IMG/VR virus record: IMGVR_UViG_3300008107_005172
Span: 1-40,124 of that record
DNA: 40,124 nucleotides
Reading direction: 5' to 3' (one strand)
DNA from: a virus
In this document: positions 27,543-33,968 of the stretch, one piece after another
Layout: every line of letters begins with the position of its first letter
How positions within the stretch are numbered: position 1 is the stretch's first letter
Notes under the pieces: model-generated
Seen by the model: only the letters and a program-made list of their open reading frames with translations
Databases searched by the model: none
Told to the model about the DNA's origin: nothing
Translations under genes and position numbers: made by a program

Positions 27543-28082
27543 ATGCGTATTTGGTTTAAGCGTAATAAAAATTCAAAGGATATTCCAGCTACTGTGCTTT
27601 TGAAAGAAGTAGATGATCCTGTAATCTTGCATGAGCATGACTTAGCAAAGTGGAATTATCTTGGGTATACACGCTGTTGTTATATTGATGAAAATGGCAA
27701 CATTCAAAGCGAATATCCTATTTTTCTCTTTGTCAGTAAGGATGACGAAAAGCGACGGTCTTACTATATTGACAGCGAATATGTTGAAAAGAATCACCAG
27801 TACGTCAATAAAAGTGTAAAACCGTGGGCTGTTGGCGAAGGCGAGATTTATCATCTTATTAAGGGCGAAGGTAACTATCCTAGCGATTATCTTAAAGAGT
27901 ATATGCTTGACCGCTTTAGTGCTGAATGGGACGCAGAAACTAATTGGTGGGGTACCAGCGATAAGGCTAAGTACAATTCTGCTCAAACCAAACAAAAGCG
28001 TGAGCGAAAGCCTAAGGAAGTCAAAACCGAAACTAATCCTGAAAGTAACGTAGTAACTGTAGAATTTGGAAAGCAAGCATAA
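27543..28082 (+). CDS. hypothetical protein
   Basis: 179 residues, preceded by AAGGGAG. Mixed alpha/beta with a charged C-terminus (KQKRERKPKEVKTETNPESNVVTVEFGKQA). TAATG junction to the next gene. Function unknown. Confidence 0.75.
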   Translation: MRIWFKRNKNSKDIPATVLLKEVDDPVILHEHDLAKWNYLGYTRCCYIDENGNIQSEYPIFLFVSKDDEKRRSYYIDSEYVEKNHQYVNKSVKPWAVGEGEIYHLIKGEGNYPSDYLKEYMLDRFSAEWDAETNWWGTSDKAKYNSAQTKQKRERKPKEVKTETNPESNVVTVEFGKQA

Positions 28083-28282
28083 TGTTTACTCTTATCGTAC
28101 TAGCTACTATGACTAATCTTGGTTCATATCCTACTCAGGCTCGCTGTGAGGCGGCTATACGGGGTATCTATGAGCAACGGATTGATCCATATGATATGAT
28201 GGATCGGGCCACACTCAAGCGAGTCGTAGACCTAAAAATGAGGTATTCTGCTCCTAGGGAGTACCGCTGCCAAAAGGTTTAA
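28082..28282 (+). CDS. small hypothetical protein
   Basis: 66 residues. MFTLIVLATMTNLGSYPTQARCEAAIRGIYEQ and a C-terminal YRCQKV. Its short hydrophobic start and paired Cys resemble the paralogs at 24375 and 24572. Confidence 0.65.
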   Translation: MFTLIVLATMTNLGSYPTQARCEAAIRGIYEQRIDPYDMMDRATLKRVVDLKMRYSAPREYRCQKV

Positions 28283-28323
28283 ACTAAATATGTCTGTACC
28301 CGATAACAAAAAGGATAAGTGGT

Positions 28324-28566
28324 ATGGACATATTAGGAAAACTCAATGGTATGCTTGCCGAAGGGGACGGTAAGCTTAGCAACAAGCGTGTAATTACCCT
28401 ATTAAGTACAATTATGCTAGTTGTAGCATTCGTAGCCAATCTGTTCTTTGGTTACAAAATTGATGATAATATTTTAAACGCCATCATGTTTGTAATCATT
28501 GGTGGTATGGGCATCACTGGCATGGAAAAGTTTGCCCCAAAAATTACTGATCAAATCAAAAAATAA
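28324..28566 (+). CDS. small membrane protein, holin-like in form
   Basis: 80 residues. An amphipathic N-terminus (MDILGKLNGMLAEGDGKLSNKR) then two membrane spans (ITLLSTIMLVVAFVANLFFG and ILNAIMFVIIGGMGITGMEKF) and a basic tail. Size and topology would suit a holin or antiholin, and similar proteins occur in other large phages, but no lysis gene is adjacent. A CTAAATA box at 28284-28290 may drive it. Confidence 0.65.
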   Translation: MDILGKLNGMLAEGDGKLSNKRVITLLSTIMLVVAFVANLFFGYKIDDNILNAIMFVIIGGMGITGMEKFAPKITDQIKK

Positions 28567-28569
28567 CGG

Positions 28570-28598
28570 TTGACATTACCTCGTTTTGGGCATATAGT
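28570..28598 (+). promoter_or_regulatory. early-type promoter flanked by an inverted repeat
   Basis: TTGACA, 17-base spacer, TATAGT (28593-28598). ACCTCGTTT (28578-28586) in the spacer and AAACGAGGT (28613-28621) in the leader are perfect inverted 9-base arms either side of the -10, as an operator would be. The right arm contains the GAGG ribosome site. Confidence 0.8.
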
Positions 28599-28626
28599 GA
28601 ATCTATAGTCTGAAACGAGGTTTGTT

Positions 28627-29016
28627 ATGTTCAACGTAGGCGACACTGTTACGATCAAAGTTCGTAACGCTCTCTATGACATTCGTGACCGTTATGCTAA
28701 TGGTTATGTTGGTCCCGAATTCAACGAATATACTGGCACCATTGTGCGTGAAAAGTGGTTTGATGCTGACGAAATCGGCATCACCAGCGATGTGCCTGGC
28801 CTTAAGTTTCGTCGTATTCACCGTAGTCGTATTGTTGAAGTCAGTGGTGCTAAGATTGATTACACTACGGTCAAGAGCAACCGTGAAGTTATCACTGTTC
28901 AGGGTAGTAAGGGTAACACTTACACTGTTATCAAGGAAAATGGTAAGGCTACTTGCACTTGCGTAGGCTATTCGTTCCGCAAGACTTGTAAGCATGTTCA
29001 AGAGGTTCTTGCATAA
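28627..29016 (+). CDS. SWIM zinc-finger protein with KOW-like N-terminus
   Basis: 129 residues. N-terminal beta unit FNVGDTVTIKVRNALYDI...EYTGTIV (KOW/SH3-like), a middle section, then a C-terminal SWIM-type zinc finger: TCTCVGYSFRKTCKHV gives C-x-C-x8-C-x-H. SWIM domains bind DNA or proteins in transposases, SWI2/SNF2 ATPases and similar proteins. Here the finger is stand-alone. Early codons, own promoter. Probably a nucleic-acid binding early protein. Confidence 0.8.
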   Translation: MFNVGDTVTIKVRNALYDIRDRYANGYVGPEFNEYTGTIVREKWFDADEIGITSDVPGLKFRRIHRSRIVEVSGAKIDYTTVKSNREVITVQGSKGNTYTVIKENGKATCTCVGYSFRKTCKHVQEVLA

Positions 29017-29213
29017 TGCGTGTTCGTGCTGTTATTGAGTTTGACCTCACATTTAACGATGATATTCCAAACATTGAGGAGTTAACTGCATACCATAACG
29101 CTAACCTAAGCGAGAGTATTGCTTTGGAAATCAAAAATCTTCTAGAGGATGAGCATCGCGGTTTAGCAGAATATGATAGTGCTGTTGTGTCTGTTCAGGA
29201 AGTTCTAGCATGA
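29016..29213 (+). CDS. small hypothetical protein
   Basis: 65 residues, TAATG junction. MRVRAVIEFDLTFNDDIPNIEEL...AVVSVQEVLA: a beta-alpha-beta pattern common to small phage proteins. ATGA overlap to the next. Confidence 0.7.
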   Translation: MRVRAVIEFDLTFNDDIPNIEELTAYHNANLSESIALEIKNLLEDEHRGLAEYDSAVVSVQEVLA

Positions 29214-29422
29214 TCATTGATATTACAGAATCTTCATTCATGAAAGTATCTGTTGACGAGGGTAATGCTTGGATGGTCAAACATGTCGGTGAGCTGATAC
29301 AGGATGATCCTGACCATTCGGTTGGTGAAGGCTGGGCCATCATATTTGAAAAAGACACCGGCTCTTGGGTAATGAAAATTGATGATGCTAAGGCGGCATT
29401 CTTTCTATTGAGGTGGTCATGA
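29210..29422 (+). CDS. small protein with F-x-L-R-W-S tail
   Basis: 70 residues, first of a run of genes joined by the same junction. Acidic (MIIDITESSFMKVSVDEGN) with the ending MKIDDAKAAFFLLRWS. The last codons TTGAGGTGGTCATGA (29408-29422) encode Leu-Arg-Trp-Ser-stop and supply ribosome site AGGTGG and ATG for the next gene. Function unknown. Confidence 0.75.
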   Translation: MIIDITESSFMKVSVDEGNAWMVKHVGELIQDDPDHSVGEGWAIIFEKDTGSWVMKIDDAKAAFFLLRWS

Positions 29423-29646
29423 AACTCTCGTACAATCTTAAGACTTGGTACTGGGGCATCGAAAGCGGGGAAGAACAGCCTCCTATTTGGTGGAAAAACT
29501 TCATGAAAACTATAGATGATCATAAGGACTATGCGATAAAGCTAAAACCTTATGCTACCTTTAGACCTAAGGGTATGACAAATAAGTGCCGTGTTGTGTT
29601 CAACAGTCCCGAAGACCTTACATTTTTTATCTTGAGGTGGTCATGA
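29419..29646 (+). CDS. small protein with F-x-L-R-W-S tail
   Basis: 75 residues from ATG 29419. Contains PPIWWKNFMKTIDDHKDYAIKLKPYATF, similar to the 10179 protein (VWWINFLLSL...). Ends VVFNSPEDLTFFILRWS, with the same TTGAGGTGGTCATGA junction at 29632-29646. Function unknown. Confidence 0.75.
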   Translation: MKLSYNLKTWYWGIESGEEQPPIWWKNFMKTIDDHKDYAIKLKPYATFRPKGMTNKCRVVFNSPEDLTFFILRWS

Positions 29647-30011
29647 CTAGCGATCCTAAGAAGAACGATATAAAGATTGACCCGGTGATGTTGCCTGTTA
29701 TCAAGAACATTATGTCTAATGTTGTTGTTAATGAAATTATCGGTGTCCAGCCAATGGTTAATGTAGCTGATATGATTAATCCCTTCACTAAGAAGTGGGA
29801 AAAGATTGGCATGGATGTGCCTACTGACAAGTGGGTATATAATGTTCGTTCGCAAGAAATTAGAGCATGGATTGAAGAACAACCCGCACATATGTGGAAG
29901 GTCTACGATATTGATAAGTTCAATAAGGATACACCTATCTCTGCAATAACGGGAGAGAACTATATCTTTACAGAAGAAATGGAAGCTTGGTTTATGTTGA
30001 GGTGGTCATAA
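29643..30011 (+). CDS. protein with F-x-L-R-W-S tail
   Basis: 122 residues from ATG 29643. A variable N-terminal body (PVMLPVIKNIMSNVVVNEII) followed by IEEQPAHMWKVYDID and the tail YIFTEEMEAWFMLRWS. Junction TTGAGGTGGTCATAATG at 29997 onward. Function unknown. Confidence 0.75.
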   Translation: MTSDPKKNDIKIDPVMLPVIKNIMSNVVVNEIIGVQPMVNVADMINPFTKKWEKIGMDVPTDKWVYNVRSQEIRAWIEEQPAHMWKVYDIDKFNKDTPISAITGENYIFTEEMEAWFMLRWS

Positions 30012-30235
30012 TGGCATTTTATTTTGATGGGATGGGTCCAGCAGTGTTAAAATGGCATTGGAAAGAGCGTAGGGTTTGGTCACCTTTTCTTAGGTGCCAA
30101 CGTACTCGCAAGTTTTTATTTCTTAAAAAAGCATATTATGGTCGCTTTTATGTTGACTGGGAGTTTGAGCGTGATCTATGGCTTTCGTCAGAGGAGTTTA
30201 TGATCGCCGTGTTGAAGGGCGAGTTTGATGAGTAA
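30011..30235 (+). CDS. small basic protein, paralog of 31739
   Basis: 74 residues from ATG 30011. The RKFLFLKKAYYGRFYVDWEFERDLWLSSEEF part aligns with LWLKKAWRCRFYDWSGEEDEWYSEQ of the 31739 protein. Many Trp, Arg and Lys. It does not carry the RWS tail. Function unknown. Confidence 0.7.
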   Translation: MAFYFDGMGPAVLKWHWKERRVWSPFLRCQRTRKFLFLKKAYYGRFYVDWEFERDLWLSSEEFMIAVLKGEFDE

Positions 30236-30443
30236 AGTGACTGTAGTTAGAACCAATAAGCGGTTCACGATGTATAAGAAAGTTGCTAGGCGTAAGGGTC
30301 GGGGCAGCAAATTCCAGTGGAACGCAAAATCTCAATATGTTATTACCTACTCCGGTGAGAATTATCCTAACAAGCCGGCTAAAGTCTTTAAGTCACTTGA
30401 AGAAGCTGACAAAGAGTGGGTTTATCTGACGTTGAGGTACTGA
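30228..30443 (+). CDS. small basic protein with related L-R-Y tail
   Basis: 71 residues from ATG 30228, inside the end of the previous gene. Highly basic N-terminal half (NKRFTMYKKVARRKGRGSKFQW), then FKSLEEADKEWVYLTLRY, a variant of the shared tail (TTGAGGTACTGA at its end). Function unknown, possibly nucleic-acid binding. Confidence 0.7.
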   Translation: MSKVTVVRTNKRFTMYKKVARRKGRGSKFQWNAKSQYVITYSGENYPNKPAKVFKSLEEADKEWVYLTLRY

Positions 30444-30445
30444 AC

Positions 30446-30652
30446 ATGGACGCTGAAAAGGAAAACACTTTTAGAATGTTAAGAGAAGAGGAATTGCTCG
30501 TGACCTTTTGGGGCTGTAGGATTGGTTGGCATAAGTGGACCAAATATCGTGAACCCGAAAAGTATAAAGAATCATACTATGAGGTTGTTAGTCAGCAGCG
30601 TAGATGCGGTTCGTGTAATAAAGCTGACCGAAGAATCATAAGCAGAGTATGA
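30446..30652 (+). CDS. small Cys/Trp-containing protein
   Basis: 68 residues from ATG 30446. WGCRIGWHKWTKYREPEKY and a C-terminal RRCGSCNKADRR supply Cys and His residues for a possible zinc site. ATGA overlap to the next gene. Confidence 0.65.
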   Translation: MDAEKENTFRMLREEELLVTFWGCRIGWHKWTKYREPEKYKESYYEVVSQQRRCGSCNKADRRIISRV

Positions 30653-30903
30653 AAGATTACACTCCCTATCGGAACACTTTCTTAGTACACAAGTGGACCC
30701 ACATACCAGTGCGGGATGAATGGCTACATCCTAATCATGTGTTTGGACTAAGGAACCCATTATCTCAAGAAATGAAAGAATGGCTTGACAAAAACGTTAA
30801 AGCACACTATGCTTTTCTTGAAGATGAAGATAATTACGTGAACCATGTGTTGGCGTTTTCTCGTGAATATGATGCAACTTTTTTTCTATTGAGGTGGACA
30901 TAA
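30649..30903 (+). CDS. small protein with F-x-L-R-W-T tail
   Basis: 84 residues. MKDYTPYRNTFLVHKWTHIP, a VFGLRNPLSQEMKEWLDKNVKAHY section similar to the IRAWIEEQPAHMW part of the 29643 protein, and the tail LAFSREYDATFFLLRWT. Junction TTGAGGTGGACATAATG (30889 onward). Function unknown. Confidence 0.75.
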   Translation: MKDYTPYRNTFLVHKWTHIPVRDEWLHPNHVFGLRNPLSQEMKEWLDKNVKAHYAFLEDEDNYVNHVLAFSREYDATFFLLRWT

Positions 30904-31247
30904 TGCAAATCGCAATCGCAGATACTACAGGCAATGTTTCTATTTGGTGCAACGTCAATAGCATCAATGAAGATGGTTCCATTAACTTTTGGGTAATCAA
31001 CGGTGCCTGGCCAGGTAGGTATCATAATAATCGGATTTTCATTGAGAAAGATACCGAGGCTAGTTTTCCCGGTATGCTAGTATGGGTTGGCAAAGCCAAA
31101 TTCAGTAATTGGGACTATAACGAAGCTATCCACTGGATTCAAGATCAGATTGATGACCCTGACTATGTAATGACGCAGCCCGATCAATATGTTGAACCTG
31201 TTAGGGAATACAAAGATGAAGACGAATGGGATGATGTTCCTTTCTGA
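30903..31247 (+). CDS. hypothetical protein, OB- or SH3-like
   Basis: 114 residues from ATG 30903. Beta-rich N-terminal part (MQIAIADTTGNVSIWCNVNSINEDGSINFWVING) followed by a negatively charged C-terminus (REYKDEDEWDDVPF). The acidic tail is like those of single-stranded DNA-binding proteins (which end DDDIPF), but the domain is short and this is only a resemblance. Function unknown. Confidence 0.65.
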   Translation: MQIAIADTTGNVSIWCNVNSINEDGSINFWVINGAWPGRYHNNRIFIEKDTEASFPGMLVWVGKAKFSNWDYNEAIHWIQDQIDDPDYVMTQPDQYVEPVREYKDEDEWDDVPF

Positions 31248-31506
31248 ACCAAAAGAGAAGGTGATGTACTTAGCCCTGCAGGATTGTTATCCTCTGGTTA
31301 CTCCATCTATGGAGTTTGTCAGCAATCTCTTTCATGCGTTTGATAGAGATTCTGATGATAACGCACTTGATACTTGGGCAACACGGCTAGAACGTTGGTT
31401 GCCACAGAACGTTGGACTATTGCGTGATCCAGTAGATGTTAACTGGGATAAATTTAGGGTAGTGGACGAGAAGCTATATAGTTTTGCGCTATTGAAATAT
31501 TCATGA
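31216..31506 (+). CDS. small protein with F-x-L-K-Y-S tail
   Basis: 96 residues from ATG 31216, chosen for the AGGGA site 8 bases upstream; later ATGs at 31231 or 31264 are possible. It overlaps the previous gene by 32 bases. Ends FRVVDEKLYSFALLKYS, a variant of the shared tail (TTGAAATATTCATGA, 31492-31506), overlapping the next ATG. Confidence 0.65.
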   Translation: MKTNGMMFLSEPKEKVMYLALQDCYPLVTPSMEFVSNLFHAFDRDSDDNALDTWATRLERWLPQNVGLLRDPVDVNWDKFRVVDEKLYSFALLKYS

Positions 31507-31739
31507 CAGAAAACGAAGCAACACAGAAATGGTGTCCACACGCCAGAAAATATCACGGTAACGGTTCTTTCAATCGTACTGATAATGATGCTAAGCCTGG
31601 TGGCACTCATTGCATAGGGTCAAAGTGTATGGCTTGGCGCTGGGTAAAGGATCCGCTGATTGCATTCGTAGCCAACGGTCAACCAGTTCCTGACTATACA
31701 GGTGAACACGGTTATTGCGGGTTAGCAGGACCATTATAA
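31503..31739 (+). CDS. small Cys-rich conserved phage protein
   Basis: 78 residues. KWCPHARKYHGNGSF...GGTHCIGSKCMAWRWV...GEHGYCGLAG has four Cys and several His in a zinc-binding arrangement. The CIGxxCMAWRW and GYCGLAG motifs mark a family I recognise from many phages, without known function. Confidence 0.78.
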   Translation: MTENEATQKWCPHARKYHGNGSFNRTDNDAKPGGTHCIGSKCMAWRWVKDPLIAFVANGQPVPDYTGEHGYCGLAGPL

Positions 31740-31945
31740 TGGCACCTTTACTTGACGATGATTTCGTTTGGAATCGTGCTGTGCATAGCAGACGAATATC
31801 GTTTCTTCCTAGAAAATGCTACATATCAGGCGAATCATTGTGGCTAAAGAAAGCATGGCGTTGTAGATTTTATGATTGGTCCGGAGAAGAAGATGAATGG
31901 TATTCTGAACAAACATATGTTTGGAAAAAATTACAATACGGTTGA
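31739..31945 (+). CDS. small basic protein, paralog of 30011
   Basis: 68 residues from ATG 31739 (TAATG junction). SLWLKKAWRCRFYDWSGEEDEWYSEQTYVWKKLQYG matches the C-terminal part of the 30011 protein. Last gene of the run; the next promoter begins in its final codons. Confidence 0.65.
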   Translation: MAPLLDDDFVWNRAVHSRRISFLPRKCYISGESLWLKKAWRCRFYDWSGEEDEWYSEQTYVWKKLQYG

Positions 31946-31970
31946 CAACGGTCCTATAATTTGATATAAG
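31942..31970 (+). promoter_or_regulatory. early-type promoter
   Basis: TTGACA, 17-base spacer, TATAAG (31965-31970). Leader TATTGCAAGGAGAT matches the other cassettes. Confidence 0.88.
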
Positions 31971-31992
31971 AGTATATTGCAAGGAGATATCT

Positions 31993-32406
31993 ATGACGAT
32001 GCATTTGCTCGGCCCACAGTTTTCTACTACTTCTACTCGTAAGCGTAAGAAGAAGCTTACCGATGGTCAATACACTAAGATGTGTATTGATTGGGTCGCC
32101 TATAACAAGCAGATGAAGAAGATGGGCTGCAAGACTAAGACTCTTGAGGAGTATATTGCATATCGTCAGGGCAAGTATAAGCCCCAGCTTAAGGGCGTTG
32201 TCAAGGACCCTATGCAAGCTGCTACCCTGCGCCGAGAATCTCCTAAATACGAATCCGGTGTTGGTATTGGTGTTGGGGGCGCACGTAAGGAAAATGTCTA
32301 CACTGGTACATTGATTAAGGGCATCGCTACTATGCATAAGAGCAACGCTGTTCCTATCATTGATCAAAAGCAAGCAGAAGAAATTGCAAGAATGCGGCGC
32401 GGATAA
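31993..32406 (+). CDS. hypothetical phage protein, basic
   Basis: 137 residues. MTMHLLGPQFSTTSTRKRKKKLTDGQY then a helical WVAYNKQMKKMGCKTKTLEEYIAYRQGK, as in a protein family of T4-like phages with an N-terminal L-G-P-x-F-S-T-T signature. The C-terminus has a Gly-rich turn (SGVGIGVGGARKENVYTG) and a helix. Function unknown. Confidence 0.78.
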   Translation: MTMHLLGPQFSTTSTRKRKKKLTDGQYTKMCIDWVAYNKQMKKMGCKTKTLEEYIAYRQGKYKPQLKGVVKDPMQAATLRRESPKYESGVGIGVGGARKENVYTGTLIKGIATMHKSNAVPIIDQKQAEEIARMRRG

Positions 32407-32510
32407 TGGGCTGTTTGTTTCTAATCATTGCATTGTTGCTGTTTCCCAGCTACCCGTGGTTAGTAGCACTGTGTTTGATTCTCGCCTATCTATGTTTTAA
32501 GGATGATTAA
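32406..32510 (+). CDS. very small membrane protein (34 residues)
   Basis: ATG 32406 shares a base with the previous stop. The whole product is one or two short hydrophobic helices (MGCLFLIIALLLFPSYPWLV ... LCLILAYLCFKDD). Tight coupling to both neighbours supports it. Confidence 0.5.
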   Translation: MGCLFLIIALLLFPSYPWLVALCLILAYLCFKDD

Positions 32511-32512
32511 TA

Positions 32513-32800
32513 ATGCCCCTAAGTGATGAAGAAGTTATTACCACAGCAGATGGTAGATCGTTTACAGTAGCAGAACTAAAAAGTTCGCACAGCACTACAC
32601 CTAAGGGTGATATAACTTGGTATATCAAGTGGATTGCAAGTATTATCACATTGTTTGCTGTAGACATGGTGGGTAGTTGGATCGGTGCCGTTGGTTGGTT
32701 TGTTGTGGGCTTCATGTGGAAGGACCGCGCACTTATTATTCTTAACGGAGTGATTGGTGTTATTCTATTCTCTGGTATAATAAAACTATTTTTTGGGTGA
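32513..32800 (+). CDS. small membrane protein, two to three spans
   Basis: 95 residues. Soluble N-terminus (PLSDEEVITTADGRSFTVAELKSS), then hydrophobic spans at about 35-52, 57-71 and 76-94. Function unknown. Confidence 0.7.
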   Translation: MPLSDEEVITTADGRSFTVAELKSSHSTTPKGDITWYIKWIASIITLFAVDMVGSWIGAVGWFVVGFMWKDRALIILNGVIGVILFSGIIKLFFG

Positions 32801-32803
32801 CAT

Positions 32804-33193
32804 ATGATTTCTAATGAACACATGGACGCTATCGTTAGTGATGGCATTGCATTCATTCGTAGTATCACGACTGCATACGGTAGTGAGACCGGTATGGAGT
32901 TGTGGGACACTATTGCAAATACTCTTGACCCTGATGTTAAGGGCAAGATTTTCTTCGCCATGCTGACCGGCAGTCATGAGGATCGTGTTACGTTGACTGG
33001 TGCTGTTGCAGGTTCTAACAAGATTACTTGCATTAAGCTCATCCGTCAGTACACCGGGATGGGTCTTGTTGAAGCTAAGAACGCTTATGAATCAGCAGGT
33101 GACTATGGTCAGAAGGTTTCTCTCAAGGTTAATCCTAAAGAGCGCCGGAATATGATTGATGACCTGAGACAGAATGGGATGGTCGTGTCGTGA
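32804..33193 (+). CDS. protein with ribosomal L7/L12 C-terminal-like domain
   Basis: 129 residues. Residues about 60-129 align with the bL12 C-terminal domain: SNKITCIKLIRQYTGMGLVEAKNAYESAG compares with the bL12 pattern K-x-x-V-I-K-x-x-R-x-x-T-G-L-G-L-K-E-A-K-x-x-V-E. The residues that in bL12 contact translation GTPases (Lys78, Arg81 and the G-x-G-L turn here) are kept. The N-terminal 60 residues are helical and unlike the bL12 dimerisation domain. Could recruit or compete for EF-G, EF-Tu or IF2; bL12 homologs are known in some large phages. Confidence 0.75.
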   Translation: MISNEHMDAIVSDGIAFIRSITTAYGSETGMELWDTIANTLDPDVKGKIFFAMLTGSHEDRVTLTGAVAGSNKITCIKLIRQYTGMGLVEAKNAYESAGDYGQKVSLKVNPKERRNMIDDLRQNGMVVS

Positions 33194-33456
33194 TTGTTTA
33201 CAAGATTAGGAATAAGAATAACAGTGAGCAGTTCCTATTAGGTACCCCTACATATAATTCTTGGGATAAGACTGGCAGAATGTTTCAGACTATCGGTAAG
33301 CTCCGCACCTTTCTTACCAACTCATTGAAGTCCCAGCGCACCTCAAAAAATATAGGTGATTGGGAAGTAGTAGAATACGAACTTGCTGAGCAATCCACTA
33401 AGAATGTCCATGAAATGTTTGACGCTAAAAAGATTATGGAGCTGTTAAGGAAATGA
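33190..33456 (+). CDS. conserved small phage protein (GTG start)
   Basis: 88 residues from GTG 33190 in a GTGA overlap. IVYKIRNKNNSEQFLLGTPTYNSWDKTGRMFQTIGKLRTFLTN follows a family seen in many T4-like phages (V-x-K-I-R-x-K-x-x-G-x-x-x-x-G..W-x-K-x-G). Function unknown. ATGA overlap to the next. Confidence 0.78.
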   Translation: MIVYKIRNKNNSEQFLLGTPTYNSWDKTGRMFQTIGKLRTFLTNSLKSQRTSKNIGDWEVVEYELAEQSTKNVHEMFDAKKIMELLRK

Positions 33457-33935
33457 CACCCGAACTAGACCAACATATTAGAGAAAAGTATCCTCTTATC
33501 TTTGCCGAACGCTGTGAAATGAGCGTCGGTGATGGGTGGTTTGATATCATTGACATGCTTTGTGCCAACATTCAAAATCGCATTGACAATGCTGCACAGC
33601 AGCGAGAATGGACCATTAAATGGAACGAAGACGTAAACGATCCTGAGTATGTATGGACTAAATTTGGACCTCGTGAAGAACGAGAAGTTCCTGAACTTGT
33701 TAACCAAGTTGTAGCTAGGCAGATTAAGGAAAAGTTTGGAACCTTGCGTTTCTATTACGATGGCGGGGATGATTATATTCGCGGTCTAGAAGCAATGGCA
33801 GAGTCAATGACTGCAAGAATCTGTGAAGATTGCGGCGGTCCCGGTGCTGCACGTAGTACTGAAAAGCAACGTTGGGTCCGTGTATTGTGTGAAAAACATG
33901 CATTTGAGCATGGTTACATTGAAGATAATGATTGA
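33453..33935 (+). CDS. conserved phage protein with C-terminal Cys motif
   Basis: 160 residues. ...ERCEMSVGDGWFDIIDMLCANIQNRI..., then VARQIKEKFGTLRFYYDGGDDYIRGLEAMAESMTARICEDCGGPG...VRVLCEKHA. The IKEKFGTLRFYY and CEDCG motifs are typical of a common tailed-phage protein of unknown function with a probable zinc site. Confidence 0.82.
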   Translation: MTPELDQHIREKYPLIFAERCEMSVGDGWFDIIDMLCANIQNRIDNAAQQREWTIKWNEDVNDPEYVWTKFGPREEREVPELVNQVVARQIKEKFGTLRFYYDGGDDYIRGLEAMAESMTARICEDCGGPGAARSTEKQRWVRVLCEKHAFEHGYIEDND

Positions 33936-33960
33936 CACTAATCGTACAATCTGCTATAGT
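33932..33960 (+). promoter_or_regulatory. early-type promoter giving a nearly leaderless transcript
   Basis: TTGACA (33932-33937), 17-base spacer, TATAGT (33955-33960). The ATG at 33969 is only eight bases past the -10, so the message would start at or just before the start codon; there is no ribosome site. Confidence 0.82.
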
Positions 33961-33968
33961 AAGTTATT

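Noticed and set aside
30903-31247. Single-stranded DNA-binding protein, from the acidic tail ending DDVPF
   Set aside because: The body lacks enough OB-fold sequence and a tail alone is not enough; kept as hypothetical.
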